This document shows, in pieces, positions 40,864 to 50,465 of a DNA stretch of 64,000 nucleotides (position 1 is its first letter; each line of letters opens with the position of its first letter). Below the pieces are notes generated by a model. That model searched no databases. It saw nothing but the letters and a program-made list of their open reading frames with translations, and was not told the DNA's origin. Made by a program: the position numbers and the translations under genes. Origin of the DNA: Chitinispirillaceae bacterium (GTDB lineage: Bacteria; Fibrobacterota; Chitinivibrionia; Chitinivibrionales; Chitinispirillaceae); assembly GCA_016929415.1 (NCBI GenBank), contig JAFGIW010000131.1, forward strand, positions 31,506 to 95,505. Reading direction: 5' to 3'.

Positions 40864-43820
40864 CGGTCTATGCTTTCCCGATAGAGGCGGGTAAGGCGTA
40901 ACGCCATCTTTTCGAATGACATATCTTCGACATACCGCGACATACCGCGATACAGACGAAATTGATAGACGGTATCGGTCAACAGTGTGTTGATCCGTGC
41001 AATAACTTCGTCGGCATCCGCCGGCGTGAGAAGAATGGGAGGTTCGTCTGCACCGGGCGTATCGGTTGCCGCCCCCCCTGAGGCGATCTCCCGTGTCAGG
41101 GGAATCTCGGTTGCGATCACCGGTTTGCACGCCCCCAGCGCACGGGCAATGCTTCCCGACGAACTGCGATTTTTGAAAAGCGCAAGGACGATGTCGACAT
41201 TAAAAAGCCGTAAAGGCACCTCCTCTTCGGAAATCCATCCTGTGATTCGGAAACGGTCCTGCCACCCCTTATGTGCGATGCGTGCGATCAACGCATCGAA
41301 GAGCAGTTGCTGATCGGCGGTCCGTACTCCGCCGATCCAGGAAAACGTCCATGGACGATCCATTTTTTCGAGGATACAGAAAAGAAGGTCGTAATCGTAG
41401 TTGGGGTTGATAAAACCGAATGCGCCGATATGTACACCCGGCAATCCGCGGAAAGCGAATCGACAAAATGGCGCGATTGTTTTAACAGGGTGCGGAAACA
41501 CCTCAAGGGGCGATACCGATACACCTTTACGAATCAAAATATCCGCATGATATCGGTGATGGATAAGGATGCGGCGGGCGTTGAAATTGCGGCAAAGGTG
41601 GCGTTCAAAAGCACACTGTACCGGGTGCCGCCGGTCCCAGAGGGCCCGTTTGAGCCGGCGCAGGGGAAACGGCCCCGTCAACCGCGAACGGGGAAAAATG
41701 GACGGATCCTCGTCATGGACTTCGTGCAGAGTAACGACGACGGGGATCTTAACACTACGCAGCATTTCCGAATAAAAATCACGGCCGCGATTAAAAAATG
41801 CGGCCGTATCGTACTGGACATGAAGCAGATCGCAGCCGTCCAGGGTACGGCGGAACCGTTTACGATCAGAAGTCCACCACTGCGGGTCGATATCCACAAC
41901 GTCCGCCGCTCCGGAAAGCGCTTCAATATAGTCAAGCGAATAGCGCGCGATACCGCAACGTTCACGGTGCGGGTAGATCCATCCGGCCTTCACCCGCCGA
42001 GTCCGGCGCCGATCGTTGTAGGCATCGAATACCGCTGCGGGAAAAGCGGACCGTTCCCCGTAGATGATAAACCTCGCAATTCCTGAAAACACTCCCATCA
42101 ATCCGGTCGTGACCAGCAGCGGATCGTGCCGTATTTTCGCTTCCGGTGATGCGCTTCCCGTTGATCGGGACAGGTATTCAAGCCGGTATTTCCAGTAGCG
42201 CCACCAAGTGCGCAGATCTTTCACCCGTGCGAAGGTGCAGGCGAAATAGGCGGCGTTGGCGAACGTATGGAAGAGATAGCTGCCACCGTTGTCGGAGCGG
42301 CAGCCCCCCTCCGGGGTGCGCCGGTGCTTGACATGTGCAAGTACACAATAGTAAACTGAATACCCCGCCTTTTGCACCCGAAACGATGCATCGATCTCCT
42401 CGAAAATGGCGTTATGGCGGTACTGAGGATCGAAGCCGCCGATCGATTCAAGGGCGTTGCGCCGGAACGACATGTTCGCGCCCATCACCGAGATTGCGGG
42501 ACCGCTGTGCGCACAAGCGAAATATTGCCGCAATTCTCCGGTGGTAATGTCGAACCACGACGGCTGGTCGGCCTCCGGAGGAAACAGCGGGTCATCGACG
42601 TATCCTCCCACCGCGCCCGTGCGGGGATCGGCATAACAGGAGCGGTGCGCGTCGAGAAGACCGCCCTGGACAATGCAATCATCATCGAGATACAGGACAA
42701 TCGGATTCCCTCCTGCTGCTAGACCGGCGTTGCGTGCTGCCGGAAGGTTCGGTTTCTTTCGCTGCAGAAGATGCACGCGTGCGCCGTCATTGACTGAAGG
42801 CTGCTCGTTTCCCTGCCAGACGACAAAGACACGATCGTTGCCGGTGCATTGTTCGACAAGGTCGTCAATGAGGGGTTGGAGAAGCGCCGATCGCCGGTAG
42901 GTCGGAATGACGATGTCGATTGAAGGAACATATGATCCTGCGGTGCGCGGCTCGGGAATGGTGTGGCGACACTGTGCAAAGCATGATCCGCCGCCCTCGA
43001 TACCGAGATAAAGTTCGATCCGGTTCGTCAGCATATTCACCAAACGGAAGACCGCCTTCATGCCGGGGGCTTGTTTGATAAGCGCCGCGCCGCCGGCAAA
43101 CGAAGCGAGGATAAACATCCGGGCGGCCCGGAAGGCGCGCCAATATTTTTCCGGATAACCAAGGAACCACCCGAAAATACCCGCGGGGCTGAAAAATCGC
43201 AGAACCGTAAACCGCTGTTCGTAAAGCGAGCGCATGGCGTTTGCGGGGCGGACGGCCGCATGACCGTCAATGGCGGCAATCGGATCATGACCGGTTTTTT
43301 CCATCAGCCGGCGATCCGGCCAGTGCTGTCGGTAATCGGAGCATTCGCTGTGCAGAAACAGTGGTGCTCCGCTCCGGCAGATCCGGTTGATTTCATCAAG
43401 CGCTCTTTCCTGATGGTGCAGATGGCCAAGTGTGTCGATTGAAAAAAGCCCGTCGATGGCGGATGATTTTATCGGCAGATAGTGAAGATCGGCGCACACC
43501 GGCAGGATCTTTCCCCGCAGGGGAAGCGCTGTCGCCCGCAATGCTTCTGACGACCAGTCGACGGCAATGACGGTGGCAGCGCAGCGCTGTAAAAAAAAGC
43601 GGCTGTACGATCCGGTACCGGTGCCGAAATCAACAATGGTCGCACCGGAAAAACAGCTTTTTAAAAATGCGTCAAGTTCCCGGTGTTTGAAGGACAACTG
43701 TTTCACGCACCATCGCACGAGCGGGTTCACTGCGGAAATGTCAGTCGTATGCCAATGACCCGATTGGTGCTTCCTGCGGGAGAAGCTGCGTTCAAAATAT
43801 TCCTGCTGCATCGCAGTCAA
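40860..43820 (-). CDS. trimodular protein: SAM methyltransferase + GT2 + GT1-like
   Basis: IVDFGTGTGSYSRFFLQR (SAM); IDIVIPTYRRSALLQPLIDDL, LYLDDDCIVQGG (GT2); HVQYDTAAFFNRGRD...GSIARALGACKPVIATEIPLTREI (GT1). TTG start overlapping wzc-like stop, or ATG at 43811. Confidence 0.85.
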   Translation of the reverse strand: MTAMQQEYFERSFSRRKHQSGHWHTTDISAVNPLVRWCVKQLSFKHRELDAFLKSCFSGATIVDFGTGTGSYSRFFLQRCAATVIAVDWSSEALRATALPLRGKILPVCADLHYLPIKSSAIDGLFSIDTLGHLHHQERALDEINRICRSGAPLFLHSECSDYRQHWPDRRLMEKTGHDPIAAIDGHAAVRPANAMRSLYEQRFTVLRFFSPAGIFGWFLGYPEKYWRAFRAARMFILASFAGGAALIKQAPGMKAVFRLVNMLTNRIELYLGIEGGGSCFAQCRHTIPEPRTAGSYVPSIDIVIPTYRRSALLQPLIDDLVEQCTGNDRVFVVWQGNEQPSVNDGARVHLLQRKKPNLPAARNAGLAAGGNPIVLYLDDDCIVQGGLLDAHRSCYADPRTGAVGGYVDDPLFPPEADQPSWFDITTGELRQYFACAHSGPAISVMGANMSFRRNALESIGGFDPQYRHNAIFEEIDASFRVQKAGYSVYYCVLAHVKHRRTPEGGCRSDNGGSYLFHTFANAAYFACTFARVKDLRTWWRYWKYRLEYLSRSTGSASPEAKIRHDPLLVTTGLMGVFSGIARFIIYGERSAFPAAVFDAYNDRRRTRRVKAGWIYPHRERCGIARYSLDYIEALSGAADVVDIDPQWWTSDRKRFRRTLDGCDLLHVQYDTAAFFNRGRDFYSEMLRSVKIPVVVTLHEVHDEDPSIFPRSRLTGPFPLRRLKRALWDRRHPVQCAFERHLCRNFNARRILIHHRYHADILIRKGVSVSPLEVFPHPVKTIAPFCRFAFRGLPGVHIGAFGFINPNYDYDLLFCILEKMDRPWTFSWIGGVRTADQQLLFDALIARIAHKGWQDRFRITGWISEEEVPLRLFNVDIVLALFKNRSSSGSIARALGACKPVIATEIPLTREIASGGAATDTPGADEPPILLTPADADEVIARINTLLTDTVYQFRLYRGMSRYVEDMSFEKMALRLTRLYRESIDR

Positions 43821-45979
43821 TCTTTTTTCGTTTTATAGTAATGGTAATAGTATTTGTAATAGCCGTAGCTTGAGTACCGGTGAGATAAATTAATGTCATT
43901 GAGAACGGTGCCGACGACTTTGACACCCACATTCCGGAGGATATTGGCGGCGCGCAAAACAATCTCGCGATCGGTTGAGTGAGACTTCACGACAATAAGC
44001 AAACCGTCCATTTTCGTACCGAGCAGCGTTGCGTCGGTCACCGCGACGATGGGTGGCGTATCGAAGAAAATCATATCGTAATGGGCGCGGAAATAGTCCA
44101 GCAGTTGTATCATTTTATGCGATCCGAGGAGTTCGGCGGGATTTGGGGTAAAGATGCCGGCGGAGATGAGCGAAAAATTGGTTTTAATCTCTTTCCTGAT
44201 GATATGATCATAATCCGGATTGGCGATGAAAAGGTCGGTAAAACCCGGTTCTCGCTGCTGGTTGAAGATATGATGCAGCACCGGCCGGCGCAAATCGGTA
44301 TCGATAAGCAGCGTTCGCTTTCCCAGTTGAGCATAGGCGAGCGCCAGGTTGGAGATGGTGAGCGACTTGCCTTCCGACGGCCCCGCACTGGTAAGGGCCA
44401 GCACCTGCAGCGGTTTATCGGGGCTTGCAAACAGAATGTTGGTACGAAGCGACCGGTACGCCTCGGTACTTACCGAGTCGTCGCCGTCGAAATTGAATAC
44501 ATGACGCGGATATTGTGTGACGGTCATCGCTTTATGTGATTTGGAGGAACGTCGCCGTATTTCGACATCGCTCTTTTTATTATGCACAATATGGGGGATC
44601 GTACCCAATACCGGCAACTCAATATACCGTTCGATATCATCGTTGGATTTGATCGTCGTATCGTTGAACTCGATGAAAAATGCCAGCCCGAATCCCAGAA
44701 GCAGGCCAAGAAGCAACCCGGCGAGGTACAGCTGCGTTTGATTTTTGGCAACCGGTTTGACCGGCATCACCGGCAGGTCGACGATTTTGATACCCACGCT
44801 GCTCGAGGCGCTTTTTATACGTTCCTCCTCGGCTTTTTCCAGCAGGAGAGTATAGAGGTTTTCGTAGACCTCCTTCGAGCGTTTGAGCCTGAGGAGTTCA
44901 AGCGACCTCGAAAGGATGTCGGGATTGCTCTTTTTATAGACGGCGATTGATTTTTCATACGATTCCATGCGGCGTTTGAAAAGTTCAAGGTCACCCTCTT
45001 TTGTAATGACTGATTTACGCAGCTCCTGCCACTGGTGCATGGTGGCCGGATCGAGCGGCGAATTCCCCGTCGGTTTCAATTTTAAAAGCTGCCGTTCGAT
45101 ACCCTGGATTTCCCGGTCAACCGTCGAAATGCCCGACAACCGGATGCCGAGTCCCTCGAGACGCATTTTCTCCATTTCAAGTTCGCGCAGTTTTGCGCGT
45201 AATTGTAAATATTCAGGCGATCGGGCGTTGCTCTCAGGGGTGATTTTACGCTCAAGTTTCGAGAGTTGTTTTTTTTCCGCCGCCAGATCTGCCTCCTTGA
45301 TTCCGATCTGGGCAAGGCTGGTCGCATAGGCCTCGGTGAGTGTTTTCAGCGCGGGGGTCATTCCCTCCTCGATCTGACCGGTGGTGTCGCAGAAACTGCG
45401 GTAATCATGCTCCGCCTGTTCGAGATTCTTGCGGATGAGCAGCAACTGTTTCTCGATTTCGGCCACCGCGCGTCGCGATTCTTCGCTGGTGACTTCGAGG
45501 CAGCGGACACGGAACAGCGTGGTACCAATTGATGCGAGTGCATAGGCGAGCTCTTTTGTCGGCGCACGTGCGGTATGGTGCAGAAAAGAGGCATAGGTCG
45601 TTTTCCGGAACGTGAGATTGCCGTTGATGAACTCAAGCATATTTTCCCGTGTGAATTTCGGGAACTGGGCGGCGAACGCTTCTTCGCCGATACTGTCGAG
45701 GACCGCTTCCTGGAAGGTGCGGCTGTTGAGTATCCCTTCATAGAAGCTCAGCGAACGGGTCGGCGTACCGACCATCTGGTTGACATAGGATGTCTGTTCC
45801 TCGATGACGAAGGTCGAAAAAGATTCATAGGTATCGGGGATGCGTGCCGCGTAATAAAAGGTCGAGAGCATGACGCTCGCGAACGAAAGAATGATGACCG
45901 TCCGTCGCCTGAAAATGACGGAGAGATATTCCTTGATGCCGGTGCGGGACTGCAGCCGCCGAATGGTGGAAAGTGCCAT
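43817..45979 (-). CDS. polysaccharide biosynthesis tyrosine autokinase (Wzc-like)
   Basis: Wzz domain, coiled coils, Walker A SAGPSEGKSLTISNLALAYAQ, A' LLIDTDLRRP, B IFFDTPP, Tyr-rich C-tail RYSSYGYYKYYYHYYKTKKD. Confidence 0.93.
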   Translation of the reverse strand: MALSTIRRLQSRTGIKEYLSVIFRRRTVIILSFASVMLSTFYYAARIPDTYESFSTFVIEEQTSYVNQMVGTPTRSLSFYEGILNSRTFQEAVLDSIGEEAFAAQFPKFTRENMLEFINGNLTFRKTTYASFLHHTARAPTKELAYALASIGTTLFRVRCLEVTSEESRRAVAEIEKQLLLIRKNLEQAEHDYRSFCDTTGQIEEGMTPALKTLTEAYATSLAQIGIKEADLAAEKKQLSKLERKITPESNARSPEYLQLRAKLRELEMEKMRLEGLGIRLSGISTVDREIQGIERQLLKLKPTGNSPLDPATMHQWQELRKSVITKEGDLELFKRRMESYEKSIAVYKKSNPDILSRSLELLRLKRSKEVYENLYTLLLEKAEEERIKSASSSVGIKIVDLPVMPVKPVAKNQTQLYLAGLLLGLLLGFGLAFFIEFNDTTIKSNDDIERYIELPVLGTIPHIVHNKKSDVEIRRRSSKSHKAMTVTQYPRHVFNFDGDDSVSTEAYRSLRTNILFASPDKPLQVLALTSAGPSEGKSLTISNLALAYAQLGKRTLLIDTDLRRPVLHHIFNQQREPGFTDLFIANPDYDHIIRKEIKTNFSLISAGIFTPNPAELLGSHKMIQLLDYFRAHYDMIFFDTPPIVAVTDATLLGTKMDGLLIVVKSHSTDREIVLRAANILRNVGVKVVGTVLNDINLSHRYSSYGYYKYYYHYYKTKKD

Positions 45980-46881
45980 TATTTAAAAATTCCCGCGAAT
46001 GCCTGGATGGTGACGATAACGAGCAGCGTATTGTTGAGCACCGTCAACAGGGTTTTCCAGTCGAACCACTTGGCATACACGATAATGACGTCTCCTTCCA
46101 TGACGACGGGTATTTTGTCCATCCGGCCTTTATCGATATACCCCTGCAGATCGATGACCTCCTCGGTGACATTGTCGTTTTCCTGGCGCGTAAATCGACG
46201 GACGCGTGAGAGGTCGGCCTTTTCGGTGGGGCCGCCGGCGAGATAAATCACCTCGAAGAGATTCATTTTTTCTTCAAGCTCGAAAAGGCCGGGCTTCTGG
46301 ATGGCGCCGATCACCTTGACTTTACGTGATTTTCCCTCGGCCAGAACGATGACGATATCATCGGCTTGCAGATGCGGGAGGTCATCGACGTTTCCATTAA
46401 CAAGAAATGAATCGAGATTGAACAGGTCGGGGGTGCGCGATTTGTCATGGTGGATGATCTTGATGCGCGCCAGGTCGGCCCTGCTCGGCGTCGGGCCGCC
46501 TGCCGCTTTCAGCACCTCCTGAATCGAGGCGCCCTCGAAGGTCTTGACCGGCCCCGGGTCGACCACCTGCCCGAGAACGGTGACGGTAATTTCCGGTTTA
46601 TCAATTATGGTAATGAGGACAAGGGGATTGTCGATATGACGTGCGAGCAAAAACGTAAGGTCGTTCATCAACTCGGTCACGCTGATATTGATGACCGGTT
46701 CTTCACCAAGCAGCGGGTATTCGATGAATCCGCGTTCATTGACGGTGTAACGGCCCGAAAATTCAGGGTGCTGCAGTACGGTAATATCGAGTACATCACC
46801 GGTTTTGATGATTGATGCCCCGACGAGCGGGGCCGAGAGCGCAAGCAGCATCGGAAGAACGAGAGACGGAATTACCTTCAT
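45979..46881 (-). CDS. polysaccharide export protein (Wza-like), SLBB repeats
   Basis: Signal peptide; KTGDVLDITVLQHPEFSGRYTVNERGFIEYPLLGE; VTVLGQVVDPGPV, VKVIGAIQKPGLFELEEKMNLFEVIYLAGG. Confidence 0.92.
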   Translation of the reverse strand: MKVIPSLVLPMLLALSAPLVGASIIKTGDVLDITVLQHPEFSGRYTVNERGFIEYPLLGEEPVINISVTELMNDLTFLLARHIDNPLVLITIIDKPEITVTVLGQVVDPGPVKTFEGASIQEVLKAAGGPTPSRADLARIKIIHHDKSRTPDLFNLDSFLVNGNVDDLPHLQADDIVIVLAEGKSRKVKVIGAIQKPGLFELEEKMNLFEVIYLAGGPTEKADLSRVRRFTRQENDNVTEEVIDLQGYIDKGRMDKIPVVMEGDVIIVYAKWFDWKTLLTVLNNTLLVIVTIQAFAGIFK

Positions 46882-46912
46882 AAAACTCCTTGCGATTTGG
46901 TCGCCGCATCTT

Positions 46913-47977
46913 TCAACTGGCAGGGGCGAATACAAACGGATACGTGACGGTAACATCACCGTCGGGAATCACCTCGAAACGCCACATTCGTATTTTACGG
47001 AGGATTTCCTCCTCAAGCTCCTTGTTGCCGGTGGTGTTGTTGACGATGGTCGCCATCGCGACGTTTCCCGAAGCGGCGATCGTGAACCGCACGGTGATTT
47101 TCCCTGCAAGAACCGGATCCCGCTTGAGATACTTTTCATAACTCATGCGAATACTCGCCTTATGGGACGAAACGATGGCGTTGATGGCGTCATTATCGCG
47201 TTTGGCATTCGATGAAGCCGCGCCCTCGATGGATTCCGGTTTCTGGATGATGAACGAACCTTTTTTGGCTAGATCGACCGTTGTTACGCCGCGGGCATTC
47301 GCCAGAAGATCGTCGATGTCCTCCTTGTGGGAAATGCTGATGTCTTTACTTTTAACAAGTTTCCGGCCGAGTACTTCGATATTTTTCGTTTTCTGCAGGC
47401 CGGTCATTTGTTCGAGCGCGGCTTCAAGGTCCACGCTGCTCTCCCTGCGGTCTTTAAGGGAACCGAGGACATCGACCACGGCGGGGCCCTTGGCGGTCGG
47501 TCCCATACCGGTAAGCATCCCGAGCACGCCGACCGTACGGATTTTCTCCTCGACTCGAGCAACGCGTCTGTCAACATCTCGCAGCACCCGGGCGTGCTCC
47601 TTCGGTGTGACGGGGCCTTCTGGGGCATCCGTTTTTGTCCCGAAGGTTTCCTCCGGTTTTTTCCCCTCTTTACCGCCGGGTTCCGCGGTTTTTTTTACGG
47701 GTTCGGTTTTCGGGATCGGTTTTTCGATGATCAACTTGGCGAACCGTTCGGGGATATCCTCGATAGCCGCTGCTTTTACCGGCGCAATCTCTTTGCTCCG
47801 AATGTAAAATATGAACACAAGGTGGGTGAAGATGGAAAAAAACGCCATCAGCAGGAAACGACGGTCGGCGAAATTGCCCGATTTTCTCTTCACGTTCCTG
47901 ATGAGCGCCGCGTCGAGCGAAGCGGCGTGGTAAGCACCGGCAACGACGACCTGGGGTGAATGCCGCATTCTGCTCAT
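46913..47977 (-). CDS. AgmX/PglI C-terminal domain (TonB-like) protein
   Basis: N-term single TM LLMAFFSIFTHLVFIFYI; C-term INAIVSSHKASIRMSYEKYLKRDPVLAGKITVRFTIAASGNVAMATIVNNTTGNKELEEEILRKIRMWRFEVI. Confidence 0.8.
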   Translation of the reverse strand: MSRMRHSPQVVVAGAYHAASLDAALIRNVKRKSGNFADRRFLLMAFFSIFTHLVFIFYIRSKEIAPVKAAAIEDIPERFAKLIIEKPIPKTEPVKKTAEPGGKEGKKPEETFGTKTDAPEGPVTPKEHARVLRDVDRRVARVEEKIRTVGVLGMLTGMGPTAKGPAVVDVLGSLKDRRESSVDLEAALEQMTGLQKTKNIEVLGRKLVKSKDISISHKEDIDDLLANARGVTTVDLAKKGSFIIQKPESIEGAASSNAKRDNDAINAIVSSHKASIRMSYEKYLKRDPVLAGKITVRFTIAASGNVAMATIVNNTTGNKELEEEILRKIRMWRFEVIPDGDVTVTYPFVFAPAS

Positions 47978-48492
47978 CCCTCCCGCCGCTGCACGGCAAG
48001 CGAGAAATTATTATATCCCTGCTGGCCGCACGTGTACATGATCTTTTTGAGGAGGCGAAAACGGATTCTTTTATCCCCCTGGATGGTGATCTCCCCTTTG
48101 AATTTCGTCTTTGTCGAGTACTGTTCGATTTTCTCGGTGGCCTCACGCCTGGTCTGGAGCCACTGGGAAAGACCGGGGATGATAAGCTCTTCGGAAGAAA
48201 GTACATCGTCAACCGAGGCGACTCTGATGTCCTCGGCTAGTATGTATGTATTGTTAACGATGAGTGTCACGCGCAGCTCCGGGGGCTTTTTTGCGGATGA
48301 TTCGGGGAGAATGAGGTCTTTATGCACGGTGACGATGTCCCCTTCCGAGGAAAAACTCTGCAGAAGGTAGATGAGCAGAATGGTCATGACATCGATAAGC
48401 GAGGTCAGTTGCGGTCTGAATGTCTTGACCCTGCCGCTGCCGCGGGATTTCCGCAACTGTTTGGACGACGATTTTGACGCGGGAAAGCTCAT
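47974..48492 (-). CDS. ExbD/TolR-type biopolymer transport protein (canonical Asp)
   Basis: N-term TM FRPQLTSLIDVMTILLIYLL with Asp34 at the usual proton-carrier position. Confidence 0.8.
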   Translation of the reverse strand: MSFPASKSSSKQLRKSRGSGRVKTFRPQLTSLIDVMTILLIYLLQSFSSEGDIVTVHKDLILPESSAKKPPELRVTLIVNNTYILAEDIRVASVDDVLSSEELIIPGLSQWLQTRREATEKIEQYSTKTKFKGEITIQGDKRIRFRLLKKIMYTCGQQGYNNFSLAVQRREG

Positions 48493-48815
48493 AGGCCGTC
48501 GTCACTGTCGATGATGGTGAAAATCTTGTTGAGATTGGATCCGGAAAAAAGATCCATGATGAAGTCCGAAGGTTTGAAAAAAACAAGCTGGCGGTTATCC
48601 TCCGAGAATCGGCGGAAAAAAAAGACAAAGACTCCGAGACCGTGGCTGTCGATGAAGGTGGTCTGGCTCAGATCGATGGCGATCCTCCCGGAAGAAACCC
48701 TCCGGATGCTTTCCAGTTTTGAGGTGATTTTACCGACATTGCTTCCGGTAATATCTCCGGCAATCATGAGCACCGGCGTTGATCCGGCTCTTCGTATTTT
48801 CAGCTTAAAACTCAT
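48489..48815 (-). CDS. STAS domain protein (anti-sigma factor antagonist-like)
   Basis: VLMIAGDITGSNVGKITSKLE...RIAIDLSQTTFIDSHGLGVFVFF, retaining the Ser of the DSxGLG motif. Confidence 0.85.
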   Translation of the reverse strand: MSFKLKIRRAGSTPVLMIAGDITGSNVGKITSKLESIRRVSSGRIAIDLSQTTFIDSHGLGVFVFFFRRFSEDNRQLVFFKPSDFIMDLFSGSNLNKIFTIIDSDDGL

Positions 48816-49327
48816 CCGATATCTCCCGACAAACCGATATCAGGAAATTGAGATTCCCTGCATATGTCCATGAATTCGATGATATCATCGTAAACGATTT
48901 CCGATTCGAGCACCAGCACAACGCTTTTCTGGGACGGGTACTCAAACTTGATGGCCTTAAGCAGAACGCGCAGTTTATCGAACTGGTATTGGCCCTGCAC
49001 CCTGGGGACGATATCGAGTTTTTTTCCGGTGCCGACGATCCGGAATCCCGCCGAGGTTACAATAATGGAAATATCAAGTTCCTTGCTTTCCTCCGCAGCA
49101 CCGCCCTCGGTCTGGGCCGGCGGAAGCGAGAAATCGACCACCGCGACATGCGTAAAAACCGCCATTGACACAAGAAATGGTATAAGCACCATGAAGAGGT
49201 TCATCACCGGCGTGACGTCGAGGTCGATCATCTCGACGTCGCGGGAGGTCGCTTTCTTTGCCCGTTTGGTTGCCGGAAAGGCCTGTTGCTGCTGTTGATC
49301 GGCGTTATTGGGATGTTCGGACATCAT
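48812..49327 (-). CDS. ExbD/TolR-type protein with Asn at the canonical Asp position
   Basis: VEMIDLDVTPVMNLFMVLIPFLVSM aligns with xVTPxxDxxxxLL of ExbD/TolR; residue 43 is Asn (codon at 49199-49201). Confidence 0.82.
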   Translation of the reverse strand: MMSEHPNNADQQQQQAFPATKRAKKATSRDVEMIDLDVTPVMNLFMVLIPFLVSMAVFTHVAVVDFSLPPAQTEGGAAEESKELDISIIVTSAGFRIVGTGKKLDIVPRVQGQYQFDKLRVLLKAIKFEYPSQKSVVLVLESEIVYDDIIEFMDICRESQFPDIGLSGDIG

Positions 49328-49344
49328 GCGCTCTCCGGATACGG

Positions 49345-49977
49345 TTACGATCGGCGTTGTGCATAGAGAAAGTTGAGCAGACGCACCGAACTTTCATCGA
49401 TCTCTTCAATGATGGTGTTTGCCTTTGATCCAAAAATCGTAAACATCACCATGCAGGGAATGGCGACGAGCAGTCCGAGTGCAGTGGTGTTCATGGCAAT
49501 GGCGATACCGCGCGCCAGCACGGTTGCCTTCTGCGACGGATCGGCGGATGCAAGGGCGCCGAACGCTTCCTGAAGTCCGAAAATGGTGCCGAGCAGTCCG
49601 AGCAGGGTCGCAATGTTGGCAAACAGTGAAAGATAATGGGTCCGGCGCTGAATGCGCGGAAGTTCACGCAGTGCAATTTCATCAACCGCGTTCTGTATTT
49701 CGTGGTCGGGTTCCTGCTGCTGGAAATGCCATAGGGCCGATTCCAGTATCGCCGAGAGCGGTGTTTTTGTTCGTGCGCACAATTGCCGTGCCTTTTCAAC
49801 ATCGCCGTTACGTACCATACGGGTAAGCTGTGTCAGAAGCGCTTTGGCGTTAATGCGGCAGTGAACATAATAGTAAAAGAGCCGTTCGAGCATCACGGCT
49901 AGCGCAAATGCCGATACGACAATGATCGGATACATCCAGACGCCGCCCTCCTTGAAAAAACGAATACTCGCTTCCAT
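49345..49977 (-). CDS. MotA/TolQ/ExbB proton channel family protein
   Basis: FFKEGGVWMYPIIVVSAFALAVMLERLFYYY; ALRELPRIQRRTHYLSLFANIATLLGLLGTIFGLQEAFGAL; IAIAMNTTALGLLVAIPCMVMF. Confidence 0.92.
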   Translation of the reverse strand: MEASIRFFKEGGVWMYPIIVVSAFALAVMLERLFYYYVHCRINAKALLTQLTRMVRNGDVEKARQLCARTKTPLSAILESALWHFQQQEPDHEIQNAVDEIALRELPRIQRRTHYLSLFANIATLLGLLGTIFGLQEAFGALASADPSQKATVLARGIAIAMNTTALGLLVAIPCMVMFTIFGSKANTIIEEIDESSVRLLNFLYAQRRS

Positions 49978-50062
49978 TCTTCCTCCTTACCGAATCATCC
50001 GCTTCGTCGTAAGACGTACAATGTGATATTGTTTAAAATCAATACTTTCTAAACTCCCTGAT

Positions 50063-50092
50063 AGTCTACCATGCTGTGCCGTGCGCTGTCAA
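50063..50092 (-). promoter_or_regulatory. sigma70-like promoter upstream of TolQ/ExbB-type gene
   Basis: Minus strand TTGACA (50087-50092), 18-nt spacer, TAGACT (50063-50068), in the 143-bp gap before the motor genes. Confidence 0.35.
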
Positions 50093-50120
50093 TAATTCCG
50101 ACCACCCTCTCCATGCGGCT

Positions 50121-50465
50121 TTACCGGGTTATCGGCGTGAAAGGGAGGGGCTGGGCGAGCTCGTCGGAAAATGAACGGGTAAGCACCTCTTCGCGGTACA
50201 GCGTCTTCTCTTTCGGTAAAAAGATCATAACCTGCGGTTTTTCAACCTTGCCGCTGATTTTGACACCGACGGTAAAGGTGATGGTTCCCGGCTGATCGAT
50301 GCGATACCCCTGTTCCGTAACGGCGGTGCTGTCGGCTACACCTGCCGCCGTCGCATGTGAAGTGTTTGGCAGCAGCACGCTGAACAGCAGCACTCCCGTC
50401 ATAACAAGCATTCGCCGGACATCCGGACGGCGTTTTGTTTGTCGCAACAAAACAAAATTGATCAT
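50121..50465 (-). CDS. small secreted hypothetical protein of the envelope cluster
   Basis: Signal-like LVMTGVLLFSVLLPNTSHATA; ATGA overlap with the TPR gene; codirectional. Confidence 0.6.
   Translation of the reverse strand: MINFVLLRQTKRRPDVRRMLVMTGVLLFSVLLPNTSHATAAGVADSTAVTEQGYRIDQPGTITFTVGVKISGKVEKPQVMIFLPKEKTLYREEVLTRSFSDELAQPLPFTPITR

Noticed and set aside
40926-40950. Tandem duplication CGACATACCG x2 near the end of the trimodular GT gene
   Set aside because: Only two copies, the reading frame is intact and ends normally; likely chance.
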